Origin: Pararhizobium arenae
GTDB lineage: Bacteria > Pseudomonadota > Alphaproteobacteria > Rhizobiales > Rhizobiaceae
NCBI RefSeq assembly: GCF_001931685.1
Contig: NZ_MOOY01000003.1
Coordinates: forward strand, 224,418 to 288,417
Reading direction: 5' to 3'
DNA: 64,000 nt
Shown: positions 44,828-54,786 of the stretch, in pieces
Layout: each line of letters begins with the position of its first letter
Numbering within the stretch: position 1 is the first letter of the stretch
Program-made: the position numbers and the translations under genes
Notes under the pieces: generated by a model
What the model was told of the DNA's origin: nothing
Database searches by the model: none
Seen by the model: only the letters and a program-made list of their open reading frames with translations

Positions 44828-46342
44828 TCAGCCGTCGATATCGTCGAGGATCTCGGCAGCCTTGCCTGTGGAAATGCGGCGCACTTCCGCTTCCTCGCGG
44901 CGATTGGCGAAGAGTTCGCTTGCCATGATCTTGTCGGCGAGATCGGCGGGAAGCGACAAGAGCACGCGCGTATCGTCCGTGTGGATGCCGCCGAGCGCCG
45001 AGCGCTTGGCCGTGATCATGCCGCCGGCCACCGTGTTATTGGTGTCCGGATCGATCAGGATGAAGGCGCCGGTCGTGCGGTTCTGCTCGTATGAATCGAA
45101 CACCGCCTGCTCGTCAAAGGAGAGGTGCACCTTGCCGATGGCATTCATGCCGAGGGCTTCGGTGTGGTGGTTCCACTTGCCGCTCTTTAGGTCGAGCAGG
45201 CTCGACGGCTGCACCGTGACGCGCTGGCGACGCGAACCGCTCTTCAGCCAGTAGCGCTTGCCGGGCTGGATGCCATCCGGCTGCAGCGCAACGAGCTGGG
45301 CGTCGAAAGCAAGGCCGGTCTGCGGCTGGGCGTCGATCGAAACGATCATGTCGCCACGCGAAACGTCTACCTGACGGTCGAGCACGAGCGTGATCGCATC
45401 GCCGGCCACAGCGGCATTGCGAACGAGGTCGAAGGTGACGATCTTGGCGACGTTGGCCACCATGCCCGAAGGCAGGATGACGACGCTGTCGCCGGGCTTC
45501 ACGGCGCCGCCGGCAACCGTACCCTGATAGCCACGGAAGCTTTCGCCCGGACGCGATACGCGCTGCACCGGCAGGCGGAAGCCGACGGTCTGGGCGGAGC
45601 GCACGGTCGCAAGCTCCAGCACTTCGACCAGCGTCGGGCCTTCATACCAGGGCATCGAAGCCTTGCCGTCATACACGACGTTTTCGCCCTTCAGCGCCGA
45701 AACCGGGATCGCGGTAATCTGGCGCACGCCGAGCGACAGCGCCAGTTCCTTGAACTCGTGGCTGATCGCCTCGAAGCGGGCACGGTCGTAGCCGGTGAGG
45801 TCGATCTTATTGACGGCGAGAACGAACTGCTTGATGCCCATCAGCGTTGCGATGGTGGCATGGCGGCGGGTCTGTTCCAGCAGCCCGACGCGGGCGTCGA
45901 CCAGCAGGATGGCGAGATCGGCGGTCGAAGCGCCGGTTGCCATGTTGCGGGTGTACTGCTCGTGGCCGGGGGTGTCGGCAACGATGAAGGAGCGCTTGTC
46001 GGTCGCGAAATAGCGATAGGCGACATCGATGGTGATGCCCTGTTCGCGTTCGGCCTGCAGGCCATCGAGCAGCAGCGCGAAATCGGGCAGACCGAGATCG
46101 TTCTGCTTGCCTGAGTCACGGCGCAGGGTCGCGGCCTGGTCTTCCTTGACGGCCTTGGTATCCCAGAGCAGGCGGCCGATGAGGGTCGATTTGCCGTCAT
46201 CGACGCTGCCGCAGGTGATGAGGCGCAGCGGGCGCGTGTCGCGCGGCTGGCGCTGGGCGTCAGCGGCCGGAAAGGCGGTGATGGTGGCGGCGCCGGTCTC
46301 GGTCTGTGTAGCGGCAGCTTGGGCGGTAGCGGAAACGGTCAT
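44828..46342 (-). CDS. cysN: Sulfate adenylyltransferase subunit 1 (GTPase)
   Basis: The regulatory GTPase subunit of ATP sulfurylase, which drives APS formation by CysD. The P-loop GSVDDGKST is at residues 45-53, followed by DTPGHEQY (G3) and NKID (G4), then EF-Tu-like barrels. At 504 residues it has no C-terminal APS kinase domain, unlike the fused NodQ/CysNC forms of some rhizobia. That fits the APS-specific reductase encoded upstream, which does not need PAPS. The start overlaps the cysD stop by one base. Confidence 0.96.
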   Translation of the reverse strand: MTVSATAQAAATQTETGAATITAFPAADAQRQPRDTRPLRLITCGSVDDGKSTLIGRLLWDTKAVKEDQAATLRRDSGKQNDLGLPDFALLLDGLQAEREQGITIDVAYRYFATDKRSFIVADTPGHEQYTRNMATGASTADLAILLVDARVGLLEQTRRHATIATLMGIKQFVLAVNKIDLTGYDRARFEAISHEFKELALSLGVRQITAIPVSALKGENVVYDGKASMPWYEGPTLVEVLELATVRSAQTVGFRLPVQRVSRPGESFRGYQGTVAGGAVKPGDSVVILPSGMVANVAKIVTFDLVRNAAVAGDAITLVLDRQVDVSRGDMIVSIDAQPQTGLAFDAQLVALQPDGIQPGKRYWLKSGSRRQRVTVQPSSLLDLKSGKWNHHTEALGMNAIGKVHLSFDEQAVFDSYEQNRTTGAFILIDPDTNNTVAGGMITAKRSALGGIHTDDTRVLLSLPADLADKIMASELFANRREEAEVRRISTGKAAEILDDIDG

Positions 46343-47295
46343 CAGAAGTATCCTTCGCGCTTTTTCTTTTCCATCGAACCGGATTGGTCGCGGTCGATGG
46401 CGCGGCCCTGACGTTCGGAAACGGTTGCAATTTCGAGTTCGGCGATGACTTCGTCGAGTGTCCTGGCTTCGGAGCGGATGGCACCGGTCAGCGGCCAGCA
46501 GCCCAGCGTGCGGAAGCGGATGTTGTCTTCCTGGACCTGTTCGCCCGGCAGCGGCTCGAAGCGCGGGTCCTCGGCCCAGACCAGCATGCCATCGCGTTCA
46601 ACGAACTTGCGCTTGGCGGCGTAGTAGAGCGGCACCAGCGGAATGTCTTCCGCCTGGATGTAGCGCCAGATATCGACCTCGGTCCAGTTGGACAGCGGGA
46701 AGGCGCGCACGCTCTCCCCCTTGCGGATCATGCCGTTGTAGATGCTCCACAGTTCCGGGCGCTGGTTGCGCGGGTCCCATTTGTGATCCGGCGTACGGAA
46801 CGAGTAGATGCGCTCCTTGGCGCGGCTGGCTTCCTCGTCGCGGCGCGCGCCGCCGAAAGCGGCGTCGTACTGGCCGGCGTCGAGCGCCTGGCGCAGCGCC
46901 TCGGTCTTCATGATATCGGTATAGAGCGCCGAACCATGGGTGAAGGGGGTGATGTTTTCGGCTGCGCCGCGCGGATTCTTGTGTTCGATCAGGTCGAGGT
47001 CGTAGCGCTTGGCGATCTCGTCGCGAAACGCGATCATCTCCGGGAACTTCCAGCCCGTGTTGACGTGCAGGAGCGGGAAGGGAACGCGACCGGGATAAAA
47101 GGCCTTGCGGGCCAGATGCAGGAGCACGGACGAATCCTTGCCGATCGAATAGAGCATGACCGGCTTGTCGAACTCGGCGGCCACCTCGCGGAAGATGTGG
47201 ATCGCTTCGTTTTCCAGCGCCTTCAGGTGCGGATCGAGCGGGGTTTTCGAGGTCTGCGGATTATGCAGTTCCGTTTCCGGAAGGGTCAGGGGCAT
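46342..47295 (-). CDS. cysD: Sulfate adenylyltransferase subunit 2
   Basis: The catalytic subunit of ATP sulfurylase (ATP + sulfate to APS + PPi). The PP-loop [17 protein letters not shown] is near residue 50, with [26 protein letters not shown] and the C-terminal arginine-rich [16 protein letters not shown] conserved in CysD. The ATG 47295 has GGAGA upstream and yields 317 residues; the open frame continues far into cysH, but that part is antisense-like in composition. It lies 41 bases after cysH. Confidence 0.96.
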   Translation of the reverse strand: MPLTLPETELHNPQTSKTPLDPHLKALENEAIHIFREVAAEFDKPVMLYSIGKDSSVLLHLARKAFYPGRVPFPLLHVNTGWKFPEMIAFRDEIAKRYDLDLIEHKNPRGAAENITPFTHGSALYTDIMKTEALRQALDAGQYDAAFGGARRDEEASRAKERIYSFRTPDHKWDPRNQRPELWSIYNGMIRKGESVRAFPLSNWTEVDIWRYIQAEDIPLVPLYYAAKRKFVERDGMLVWAEDPRFEPLPGEQVQEDNIRFRTLGCWPLTGAIRSEARTLDEVIAELEIATVSERQGRAIDRDQSGSMEKKKREGYF

Positions 47296-47336
47296 TTCAA
47301 GTCTCCGGGAGTATCTGGGAGGCGAGGTTCGCGCGG

Positions 47337-48104
47337 TTATCGCGCGATGCTGCTCGCGGGAAGGGGTGACTGCGGGATGGAGGAAGATGCTTCCGCGACG
47401 TGAAGACCGCATTCGCGCTTCTCGTCGTTTTCCCACCACCAGCGGCCGGCGCGTTCGGGTTCGCCCGGCTTGATGGCGCGGGTACAGGGCTCGCAGCCGA
47501 TCGACGGGTAACCGCGCTTGTGCAGCGGATTGACCGGTATTGCTTCTCTTGCAACATGCTCGTTGATCGCTTCGATGGTCCAATCGGCCAGCACGTTGAT
47601 CTTGATCATGCCGCGATCGAGATCGGCCTCGGCAAACGGCGTTTCCGCACGGTTGCCGGACTGGCCGCGACGCAGGCCGGTGATCCAGAAGGATGCCCCT
47701 TCGAGTGCGCGCGCAAGCGGCTTCAGCTTGCGCACGCCACAACAGGCGTGGCGGGCTTCGACGCTGTCGTAAAAGCCATTGAGGCCATACTTGGCGGCAT
47801 AGGCATCGATATCGTCCTGCTCCGGATAGAAGCGGCGAATGAGGATACCGTAGGTTTCCTCGGTCTTGTCGATGAGGGCGACCGTTTCATTAAACAAGCG
47901 ACCGGTTTCAAGCGTCGAAACTTCGATGTCATGCTTGCCGGTCGCGATTGCGGCCGTAATGACCTGATCCTCGATGCCGAGGCTGGTGGTGAACACCGCC
48001 TTGCCTCCAAGGGCGGCGACCGCAGCCAGCCGGCCCTGAAGGTCGAGACCTTCGAGTTGCTGGCTCAATGCCTGTGCGGCGGTTTCAAGCGGATGGGATG
48101 CCAT
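47337..48104 (-). CDS. cysH: APS reductase (assimilatory, iron-sulfur type)
   Basis: Reduces adenylyl sulfate to sulfite with thioredoxin. Two cysteine pairs, Cys121-Cys122 in HACCGVRK and Cys204/Cys207 in IGCEPCTR, mark the iron-sulfur APS-using class; the catalytic cysteine is Cys232 in ECGLH. Length is 255 residues. It opens the cysH-cysD-cysN operon. The reaction chain sulfate to APS to sulfite is therefore complete here without APS kinase. An AT-rich stretch upstream likely holds the promoter. Confidence 0.96.
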   Translation of the reverse strand: MASHPLETAAQALSQQLEGLDLQGRLAAVAALGGKAVFTTSLGIEDQVITAAIATGKHDIEVSTLETGRLFNETVALIDKTEETYGILIRRFYPEQDDIDAYAAKYGLNGFYDSVEARHACCGVRKLKPLARALEGASFWITGLRRGQSGNRAETPFAEADLDRGMIKINVLADWTIEAINEHVAREAIPVNPLHKRGYPSIGCEPCTRAIKPGEPERAGRWWWENDEKRECGLHVAEASSSIPQSPLPASSIAR

Positions 48105-48352
48105 GAAAACAGAAATCCTGATGTTGTCCGCGGAATATCGCAGCCACAGCCGCGAAAAGACAGGAAAACGGATTTCTAATGCCGCCGGTGAAGAGCAAAT
48201 ATCTCTCTATTCTCGGGCGATGAAAGAATATGGCGGAAATGTGCAGGAAGTAAATGGTAAAATATATAAAAATTGTAGATTAAATGGGTTGAGTTTTGGG
48301 TAATGGAAACGTCGCTAGAGGCGGGCTATCAATTGTGAAGTCGTTGCTTTTG

Positions 48353-48778
48353 TCAGAATTTAATCTCGATCAGCTCGGGCGGCTCTTTGTTGAAATCGGA
48401 ATATCGTATCCATCGCGGCGTCGCTTTGAACATTACCGCTCCTCTCTCGATGAATTCCCTGTCAGCCGGTACGCTGCTCAGAAAGGCTTTCTGGTATTGT
48501 TCGGTATCAGCGGCGGGAACCCTTGTTGCCTCGCCCTCGTATTGAACGGTGATATTGTCGTCCCATCCGACAACGAATGCGACGCCGGGACGATCCGCGA
48601 GATTGGTGAACTTCCGTGTCTCTTGGAAAGCGCTGAACACGATCTCAAGATTGTCCAAAACAGAGAAGTCAATCGTGGCTGCCTCAGGCGTTCCATTGCG
48701 ATGGCAGGTCGCGATGACCGCCAGAATGTGCTTTCTCAGGAATTCAAGGATCAAGCGTTTCTTATGAAAATCGTCCAT
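48353..48778 (-). CDS. Pyridoxamine 5'-phosphate oxidase-fold protein
   Basis: A 141-residue flavin-binding split-barrel protein: MDDFHKKRLILEFLRKHILAVIATCHRNGTPEAATIDF, then IVFSAFQETRKFTNLADRPGVAFVVGWDD. The family includes heme-degrading and F420-dependent enzymes as well as nitroimidazole reductases, and the exact activity cannot be fixed. The ATG shown has GGGACGAG 6 bases before it; an upstream in-frame start would add 16 residues. Confidence 0.85.
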   Translation of the reverse strand: MDDFHKKRLILEFLRKHILAVIATCHRNGTPEAATIDFSVLDNLEIVFSAFQETRKFTNLADRPGVAFVVGWDDNITVQYEGEATRVPAADTEQYQKAFLSSVPADREFIERGAVMFKATPRWIRYSDFNKEPPELIEIKF

Positions 48779-48848
48779 TGTCTCGTCCCCGGTTGGCAAA
48801 AGCGGACATATACGGCGGGATTGCACTTGCTAGCTTGGAGCATCGATC

Positions 48849-49784
48849 TCACTTCATCTCGATCGCATCCCGCACCTTTGCCAGCCGGTCGTAATGCGCC
48901 GGTCCGCCGCCCGTCGGATATTGCGTGATCATCAAGAGCATGGCCGGCCCATCGGCCCTGAACCATGCCGTGCCGCCCAGTAGCGCCTTGGCGCCCTGCG
49001 GCTGGCGTGAATAACTTACTTCCAGCACCGCGCCTTTGGGGCTGTCGCGCATTGTGGTGCCGAGGATCGTGGCATCTGGGTATTCCTGAAGAATGCGCTG
49101 GCGGGCGGCCTCGCCATCCCGTTGAAGGTCGAGCGTATAGCTCTGTCCGCTCATGGCGAAGACGAGGGCATAGACCTGATCGAAATCCTCGTTGAATGTG
49201 GCGCTCGGGCCATCGGTCACCACCGCGAAGGAGCCGACGAGCAACTCCGCGACACGCATGCCGGCAAGATCGCCGAAGCGATAGGGCAGGGCCTCGATGC
49301 GCTGCTCCATGCTTTGCAGCACTTCCTCTGCCGTTTTGAGGGACGTTTCGATGGCGGCGAGATCGACCGTGCCGATGGCTGTCGCCGGCACGGAGCCGAT
49401 GACCATGCCGATGCTGGCTTCGCCAATCACCATAACGCTCATCATTTCCGCGTTGCGCTCGATCATGTGTCCTTTCATCAGGAAGGCTTGTCGACCGTTG
49501 ACGATAAGCTCTGCCGTTTCCGAAAGTTTCGTCGCGTTCTGCCCGGTGCCCTGCACGCTGCCGATTTCGCCGAGATCGGAGAGTTTCAACGGCTGAAGCG
49601 GCATTTGCATGATGGTGACGACGGCCTTCGACGGATGGAGAAACATCGTCACCGGATTGCGCTCCAGCACGAAGCCGGGCGGCGGGATGATGCTCCAACT
49701 GGTGCCGGGAACAAGCTGCCGGTCTTCGGCGCGCAGCGGAAACCATGACAGAAAAAGAAGCAAGATGGTGACAAGCAGGCGCAT
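48849..49784 (-). CDS. Secreted hypothetical protein
   Basis: A 311-residue protein with a signal peptide (MRLLVTILLLFLSWFPLRAE). The mature part alternates beta and helical segments: LVPGTSWSIIPPPGFVLERNPVTMFLHP, INGRQ-like VNGRQAFLMKGHMIE, then a second half with YRFGDLAGMRVAELLVG. No family is recognised with certainty; it resembles DUF-type periplasmic proteins that bind the cell wall. The internal ATG is used so that the signal peptide is at the N-terminus. Confidence 0.65.
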   Translation of the reverse strand: MRLLVTILLLFLSWFPLRAEDRQLVPGTSWSIIPPPGFVLERNPVTMFLHPSKAVVTIMQMPLQPLKLSDLGEIGSVQGTGQNATKLSETAELIVNGRQAFLMKGHMIERNAEMMSVMVIGEASIGMVIGSVPATAIGTVDLAAIETSLKTAEEVLQSMEQRIEALPYRFGDLAGMRVAELLVGSFAVVTDGPSATFNEDFDQVYALVFAMSGQSYTLDLQRDGEAARQRILQEYPDATILGTTMRDSPKGAVLEVSYSRQPQGAKALLGGTAWFRADGPAMLLMITQYPTGGGPAHYDRLAKVRDAIEMK

Positions 49785-49943
49785 CGCGGCTCTCCCATTG
49801 CAATAATCTACTTTAGGGGAAGCTTGCGTTTCCCTCAAGCGGATGACCAAGTCGGGCTGCGTTCAACTCTCGGTGAAAGCGCTTTTACCTCCGCCGTAGC
49901 TGCCCCACTTAACCAAGATTATCCCGGGTAGAGGAGAAGACCG

Positions 49944-50330
49944 ATGCATCCCTTCTATTTTTCGAGACGTATGGCGATCACCATCGCCGCAACGCTGACC
50001 GCCACCGCAGCACTCGCCCATCACGGCTGGTCCTGGGCGGAGGCAGACCAGATAGAACTCAAGGGCACGATCCAGACGATTTCCATGGCGCCGCCACACC
50101 CGACGCTGGATGTCGCGACGACAGATGACGGTGTCTGGCGTGTGGAACTGGGCAACCCGCGACAGACGGAACGCTCCGGTTTCGTTCAGGGCGTTGCCAA
50201 GGATGGCGACGAGATCGTCGCGCTCGGCAACCGCTCCGAGGACCCGAACGAAAAACGCATGAAGGCCGTGCGCATCACGGTCGCCGGCAAGCAGTACGAT
50301 ATCTATCCGGAGCGGATAAAGACGAACTGA
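49944..50330 (+). CDS. DUF6152 periplasmic protein
   Basis: A 128-residue exported protein. The signal peptide ends ALA, and the mature protein begins HHGWSWAEADQIELKGTIQ, the histidine-rich start typical of DUF6152 and suited to metal (copper) binding. The rest is a small beta domain (VWRVELGNPRQTERSG, VRITVAGKQYDIYPER). It is 7 bases upstream of the next gene and co-transcribed. A role in metal handling is inferred from the N-terminal histidines and from similar gene pairs. Confidence 0.8.
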   Translation: MHPFYFSRRMAITIAATLTATAALAHHGWSWAEADQIELKGTIQTISMAPPHPTLDVATTDDGVWRVELGNPRQTERSGFVQGVAKDGDEIVALGNRSEDPNEKRMKAVRITVAGKQYDIYPERIKTN

Positions 50331-50337
50331 CGGACCC

Positions 50338-50817
50338 GTGCTCACGGATCTTTTCGAATGGCTGGCCGCGTCGCCGCTCGCCTTGGCGCTCGGCCGTCAT
50401 CCGACGCTCTATATCGTCCTGAACGCTACCCACATTCTCGGGGTGGCATTTCTGGTGGGGGCGATCCTGCCGCTCGATTTGCGGCTGATGGGCTTTTTCC
50501 GCGCTGTCCCAGTTGCCGTCATTGCGCCGTTCCTGTCGCGCATCGCCGCAAGCGGGCTGTTGCTCGCGATCGCAACCGGCCTTTGTCTTTTCAGCGTCCG
50601 GCCCGCCGAATACGCCGCCAATCCGGCTTTCCTCACGAAACTCGCGTTGCTCGTGCTGGGCAGCCTGAACGCGCTCGCCTTGCACCGGACCTCCGGCTGG
50701 CGCGATGTTCTTGAAGGTGAGAGCGTTTCGCGATGGGTGACGCTGTCTGCGGCACTTTCCGCAATCATCTGGCTGGCGGCCTTGCTGGCGGGGCGCTGGA
50801 TCGGGTTCTCGGCGTAA
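50338..50817 (+). CDS. DUF2214/DUF6644-like membrane protein
   Basis: A 159-residue protein with four or five membrane spans: residues about 12-30, 30-50, 60-88, 94-112 and 133-155. Its motifs YIVLNATHILGVAFLVGAILPLDLRLMG resemble the family paired with DUF6152 periplasmic proteins, with histidines inside the membrane region. The start is GTG, 7 bases after the DUF6152 stop. It may move or reduce a metal together with its neighbour. It converges on betA with no gap. Confidence 0.8.
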   Translation: MLTDLFEWLAASPLALALGRHPTLYIVLNATHILGVAFLVGAILPLDLRLMGFFRAVPVAVIAPFLSRIAASGLLLAIATGLCLFSVRPAEYAANPAFLTKLALLVLGSLNALALHRTSGWRDVLEGESVSRWVTLSAALSAIIWLAALLAGRWIGFSA

Positions 50818-52470
50818 CTACCGGTCGCTCACTTCCCAGCGCGGATTGATCCATGGTTCCTGGTTTGAGCGGGGCAGCGGCTGCTTGCCGAGGATGTGGT
50901 CGGCTGCCTTTTCGCCGGTCATGATCGAGGGGCCGTTGAGGTTGCCGTAGGTGATATCCGGGAAGATCGAGCTATCCGCCACCCGCAGGCCATCGATACC
51001 GATGACCCGCGTTTCCGGGTCCACCACCGCCATCGGGTCGTCCTTCGATCCCATCTTGCAGGTACCGCAGGGGTGATAGGCGCTTTCCAGATGCTCGCGC
51101 AGGAAGTCGTCGATCTGGTCGTCCGTCTGCACGTTTTCGCCCGGCTGGATTTCCGGCCCGCGGAACGGATCGAATGCCTTCTGGCCGAAGATCTCTCGGG
51201 TGAGCCGCACGCAATGGCGGAATTTCACCCAGTCTTCCTCGGTGCTCATATAGTTGAAGCGGATGACGGGGTCTGCCATCGGATCGGACGAGGCAAGCGT
51301 GACATTGCCACGCGATTTCGAGTGGTTGTAGCCGACATGCACCTGAAAACCGTGGCTCTTCGCCGCCGCCTTGCCGTCATAGGAGATGGCGACGGGCAGG
51401 AAGTGGAACTGGATATCCGGCTGCTTGACGCCCGGTGCCGAGCGCACGAAGGCGCAGCTTTCGAACTGGTTGGACGCGCCGAGCCCGGTCCCGGAAAACA
51501 GCCACTGCGCGCCGGCAACCCCTTGCCAGAACCACGGCAGCCACGAATAGAGCGACACCGGCTTCAAGGACACCTGCTGGAAATAGAATTCCATATGGTC
51601 CATCAGGTTTGCGCCCACACCCGGCCGGTCGAGCTTCACCTCGATGCCCATCTCCTGCAAATGCGCCGCCGGGCCGATGCCCGAGAGCATTAGCAGCTTC
51701 GGCGAGTTGAACGACGAGGCGGCGACGATAACCTCGCGATTGGCCCTGACAACCTCGATCTTGCCGGGGCGTTCGATCTCGACACCGACGGCGCGGCCAT
51801 TCTCGATCACAATCTTGCGGGCAAAACACTGCACGAGTTCGACATTCGGCCGCTTCAGCGCCGGCTTCAGATAGGCATTGGCGGCAGACCAGCGGCGGGA
51901 TTTCCAGATGGTCTGCTCCATCAGACCAAAGCCTTCCTGCTTCTCGCCGTTGTAGTCCTCGGTCGTTTCAAAGCCCGCCTCGCGGCCGGCCTCGACAAAC
52001 GCCTTGAACAGCGGGTTCTTCACCGGGCCGCGCTGGACATGCAGCGGCCCATCCATGCCGCGCCAGCCATCCTGGCCGCCATGGGAGCTTTCCATGCGCT
52101 TGAAGTAGGGCAGCACATCCGCATAGCCCCACCCCTTGGCGCCGGCGTCTTCCCAGCGGGTATAATCCTCCGCCGATCCGCGCACATAGACCATGCCGTT
52201 GATCGACGACGAACCGCCGATCACCTTGCCGCGGGGGGCGGTGATGCGCCGGTTGTTGAGGTTCGGCTCGGGCTCGGAGAGATAACCCCAATTGTAGCGC
52301 TTCATGCTCATCGGCCAGGCAAGTGCCGCCGGCATCTGGATGAACGGCCCGACATCCGACCCGCCATATTCCAGCACCATGACGGTGTTCTTGCCGTCTT
52401 CGGAGAGCCGGTAGGCCATGGCGGATCCAGCCGAACCGGAGCCGATGATGATGAAGTCTGCGTTTTGCAT
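50818..52470 (-). CDS. betA: Choline dehydrogenase
   Basis: A GMC-family flavoenzyme that oxidises choline to betaine aldehyde. The FAD-binding [12 protein letters not shown] is at residues 10-21, the GMC signature 1 includes [20 protein letters not shown] near residue 80, and the active-site histidine lies in [11 protein letters not shown] near residue 466. Length, 550 residues, is usual. In Sinorhizobium the order is betICBA without a break. Here 852 bases separate betB from betA, and they hold a toxin-antitoxin module on the other strand, so betA may need its own promoter. Confidence 0.95.
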   Translation of the reverse strand: MQNADFIIIGSGSAGSAMAYRLSEDGKNTVMVLEYGGSDVGPFIQMPAALAWPMSMKRYNWGYLSEPEPNLNNRRITAPRGKVIGGSSSINGMVYVRGSAEDYTRWEDAGAKGWGYADVLPYFKRMESSHGGQDGWRGMDGPLHVQRGPVKNPLFKAFVEAGREAGFETTEDYNGEKQEGFGLMEQTIWKSRRWSAANAYLKPALKRPNVELVQCFARKIVIENGRAVGVEIERPGKIEVVRANREVIVAASSFNSPKLLMLSGIGPAAHLQEMGIEVKLDRPGVGANLMDHMEFYFQQVSLKPVSLYSWLPWFWQGVAGAQWLFSGTGLGASNQFESCAFVRSAPGVKQPDIQFHFLPVAISYDGKAAAKSHGFQVHVGYNHSKSRGNVTLASSDPMADPVIRFNYMSTEEDWVKFRHCVRLTREIFGQKAFDPFRGPEIQPGENVQTDDQIDDFLREHLESAYHPCGTCKMGSKDDPMAVVDPETRVIGIDGLRVADSSIFPDITYGNLNGPSIMTGEKAADHILGKQPLPRSNQEPWINPRWEVSDR

Positions 52471-52494
52471 GTGTAAAACTCGTGTGTCGCGTCG

Positions 52495-52547
52495 GTTGCG
52501 GTGGGTATCGCTCTAAGCTATAATGTCTATTGCGAACATCGCGATTG
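52495..52547 (+). promoter_or_regulatory. Promoter and candidate operator of the RelE/XRE module
   Basis: TTGCGG, an 18-base spacer and a perfect TATAAT (52519-52524) form a good sigma-70 promoter. Downstream, ATTGCGA-ACA-TCGCGAT (from about 52530) is a near-perfect inverted repeat that the XRE antitoxin could bind. The same interval would be antisense to any transcript running from betB into betA. Confidence 0.6.
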
Positions 52548-52559
52548 GTGAATGTTGGA

Positions 52560-52805
52560 ATGAAGCAGATCATCTATTCGCGGGAAGCCAGCAAAGCCCT
52601 TGCCCGTATGCAACCGCATCGTCAGGCCGCGATCTTGCGGAAACTTGAAGCGTATGCCCGCGGCGAAACCGTCGACATCAAGAAAATGGTCGGAACGCGA
52701 CTCTTTCGCATCCGTGTCGGCGGTGACCGTGTCGTTATAGACGATAATGGGGTTGTTGTTTCTGTTGTCGAAGTCGGCCCACGCGGCAGTATCTATAAGG
52801 AATAA
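52560..52805 (+). CDS. RelE/ParE-superfamily toxin
   Basis: An 81-residue toxin of the RelE/HigB group: YSREASKALARMQPHRQAAILRKLEAYA (helices), MVGTRLFRIRVGGDRVVI (beta core with the catalytic Arg/Lys region) and VVEVGPRGSIYKE. RelE-like toxins cleave mRNA in the ribosome. The ATG gives family length; the frame could start 30 bases earlier. The antitoxin gene follows after 6 bases, the toxin-first order usual for HigBA-like pairs. Confidence 0.88.
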   Translation: MKQIIYSREASKALARMQPHRQAAILRKLEAYARGETVDIKKMVGTRLFRIRVGGDRVVIDDNGVVVSVVEVGPRGSIYKE

Positions 52806-52811
52806 ATCCAG

Positions 52812-53180
52812 ATGGGTGACATTCAGAAATTGGTCATTGACGGAAAGAACTATGTCCTCCTCAGCGAAGAGGATTACGAGGACTTGATCGATGGCATACG
52901 GGCTGAGGCGATTATGGCAAGAATCGCGGCCGGCGAGGAAACGTGGCCACACTCCTTGATCGTGGAGCTGTCCGAGACCGACAGCCGCATCCGAACGTAC
53001 CGAAACTATCGCGGCATGACGATTTCCGAACTTGCTGCAAAGGCCGGCATTTCCCAGCCCTACCTTTCCGAGATCGAGGCCAACAAGAAGACCGGCTCGG
53101 TCGATGTCCTCAAGCGCATCGCCGTCGTCCTCAAGGTCGATCTGGACGATCTCGTGGTCTGGGAACCCGGCGAAGAGTAG
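52812..53180 (+). CDS. XRE-family antitoxin
   Basis: A 122-residue antitoxin. The N-terminal part, DGKNYVLLSEEDYEDLID, is the short acidic module seen in RelE-partner antitoxins, followed by a linker and an XRE helix-turn-helix: IRTYRNYRGMTISELAAKAGISQPYLSEIEANKK, then VDVLKRIAVVLKVDLDDLV. It neutralises the toxin and likely represses the pair. The module is on the plus strand inside the minus-strand bet locus. Confidence 0.9.
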   Translation: MGDIQKLVIDGKNYVLLSEEDYEDLIDGIRAEAIMARIAAGEETWPHSLIVELSETDSRIRTYRNYRGMTISELAAKAGISQPYLSEIEANKKTGSVDVLKRIAVVLKVDLDDLVVWEPGEE

Positions 53181-53186
53181 CCGCCT

Positions 53187-53285
53187 ATTGCCGTCATCCT
53201 CGGCCCTGAGCCGAGGATCTGCCGGACGTTGAAAGGTCGCACGGCGGCAGATGCTCGGGACAGGCCCGAGCATGACGGCAATAGG
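53187..53285. repeat. Palindromic intergenic element, family C
   Basis: CTATTGCCGTCAT on the left is the inverse of ATGACGGCAATAG on the right. Each arm has its own hairpin, CCTCGGC-CCTGA-GCCGAGG on the left and GCTCGGG-ACAGG-CCCGAGC on the right, again different in sequence but perfectly paired. It lies between the antitoxin gene and betB, at their convergent ends, and could end transcription from both sides. Confidence 0.88.
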
Positions 53286-53322
53286 TTTTTTGCCTTCCGC
53301 CTGTTCGACCGCGCCTCTCATC

Positions 53323-54786
53323 TCAATACGGCGCCTCGACCTTGCCCATCGCCACATACACCGTCTTCAGCTCCGAATAATGCTCCAGCGCGGCTGCCGA
53401 GTTCTCGCGGCCGAAGCCGGATTGCTTGGAGCCGCCGAAGGGGATTTCGACCGGGCAGAGATTATAGGTGTTGATCCAGAGCGTGCCGGCTTCCAGCTGG
53501 TCGACCACGCGATGGGCACGGGCAATATCGGCGGTGAAGACACCGGCCGAAAGGCCGAATTCGCTCGCATTGGCCCGGGCGATCACCTCTTCCTCGCCGT
53601 CGAAGTTGAGCACGCACATCACCGGCCCGAAGATCTCTTCGCGGGCGATCGTCATCGTGTCCGTGACATCGGAGAAGACGGTCGGCTGGATATAGGTGCC
53701 CTCGGAAGACACCGAGTTCGGAATGCCGCCGCCGGTGAGCAGCGTCGCGCCCTCGGCCTTGCCTTTGTCGACATAGGAGAAGACCGTCTCAAGCTGGGCG
53801 CGCGAAACCATCGGGCCGAGCTGCGTCGCCTCGTCCATGGGGTCGCCGATGACGATAGCTTCCGTCCGCTCCTTCAGTCGTGACAGGAACCTGTCCTTGA
53901 TGCCCTTCTGCACGAAGACGCGGGTGCCGTTGGAGCACACCTGTCCCGTGGAATAGAAGTTGCCGAGCATCGCCCCGCCGATGGCGCTTTCGAGATCGGC
54001 GTCGTCGAAGACGATCAGCGGCGACTTGCCGCCGAGTTCCATCGTCACATGCTTCAGATGGCCGGCAGCGGCGGCCGCCACCTTGCGCCCGGTCGGTACC
54101 GAGCCGGTGAGCGACACCTTGGCGACATCGGGATGATTGACGAGCAGCGGCCCGGTTTCGCGGTCGCCCTGAATGACGTTGTAGAGCCCCTTCGGCAGGC
54201 CGGCTTCGATCAGGATCTCCGCGATCTTCAGGGCGCCGAGCGGCGTATTTTCCGATGGCTTGAAGACCATGGCATTGCCGGCGGCAAGCGCCGGTGCACC
54301 CTTCCAGCAGGCGATCTGCTGCGGATAGTTCCAGGCGCCGATACCCACACAGACCCCGAGCGGCACCCGCTTGGTATAGGCGAAATCGCCGCCGAGCGGG
54401 ATGTAGTCGCCATTCAACGCTGTCGCGATCACGCCGCCGAAGAACTCGAAGCTGTCGGCGCCCGAGGTCGGGTCAGCGACGATGGTTTCCTGGATCGGCT
54501 TGCCGGTATCGAGCGTTTCCAGCTCGGAAAGTTCGCGGTTGCGCTCGCGCATGATGTCTGCGGCGCGCTTGAGGATACGGCCGCGGGCCGTCGGGCTCAT
54601 CGCAGCCCATTCGCCTTGCGCGCGCTTGGCGGCGGCAATCGCCTTTTCGACGATGGCCGGTGTGGCGGCATGGAGTCGTGCAATCACCTCGCCGGTGGCG
54701 GGATAGATGCTTTCGAAGACAGTGCCGGCGGTATCCTCGACATAGTCGCCGTCGATGAAGTGGGAAGCTTTCGGTTGTGCGCGCAT
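53323..54786 (-). CDS. betB: Betaine aldehyde dehydrogenase
   Basis: NAD-dependent oxidation of betaine aldehyde to glycine betaine, the osmoprotectant. The catalytic Glu250 is in [13 protein letters not shown] and the nucleophile Cys284 in [11 protein letters not shown], with the cofactor loop [16 protein letters not shown] before them. Length, 487 residues, matches BetB. The start overlaps the glutathione transferase stop by one base (TAATG). It is the fourth gene of the betI-led transcript. Confidence 0.96.
   Translation of the reverse strand: MRAQPKASHFIDGDYVEDTAGTVFESIYPATGEVIARLHAATPAIVEKAIAAAKRAQGEWAAMSPTARGRILKRAADIMRERNRELSELETLDTGKPIQETIVADPTSGADSFEFFGGVIATALNGDYIPLGGDFAYTKRVPLGVCVGIGAWNYPQQIACWKGAPALAAGNAMVFKPSENTPLGALKIAEILIEAGLPKGLYNVIQGDRETGPLLVNHPDVAKVSLTGSVPTGRKVAAAAAGHLKHVTMELGGKSPLIVFDDADLESAIGGAMLGNFYSTGQVCSNGTRVFVQKGIKDRFLSRLKERTEAIVIGDPMDEATQLGPMVSRAQLETVFSYVDKGKAEGATLLTGGGIPNSVSSEGTYIQPTVFSDVTDTMTIAREEIFGPVMCVLNFDGEEEVIARANASEFGLSAGVFTADIARAHRVVDQLEAGTLWINTYNLCPVEIPFGGSKQSGFGRENSAAALEHYSELKTVYVAMGKVEAPY

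Noticed and set aside
46342..47742. Extended 466-residue version of cysD
   Set aside because: The extra N-terminal 149 residues overlap cysH in another frame; the ATG at 47295 has a ribosome-binding site and the family length.
48103..48303. A 66-codon frame upstream of cysH on the plus strand
   Set aside because: It occupies the probable cysH promoter region, starts inside the cysH start and shows no domain.
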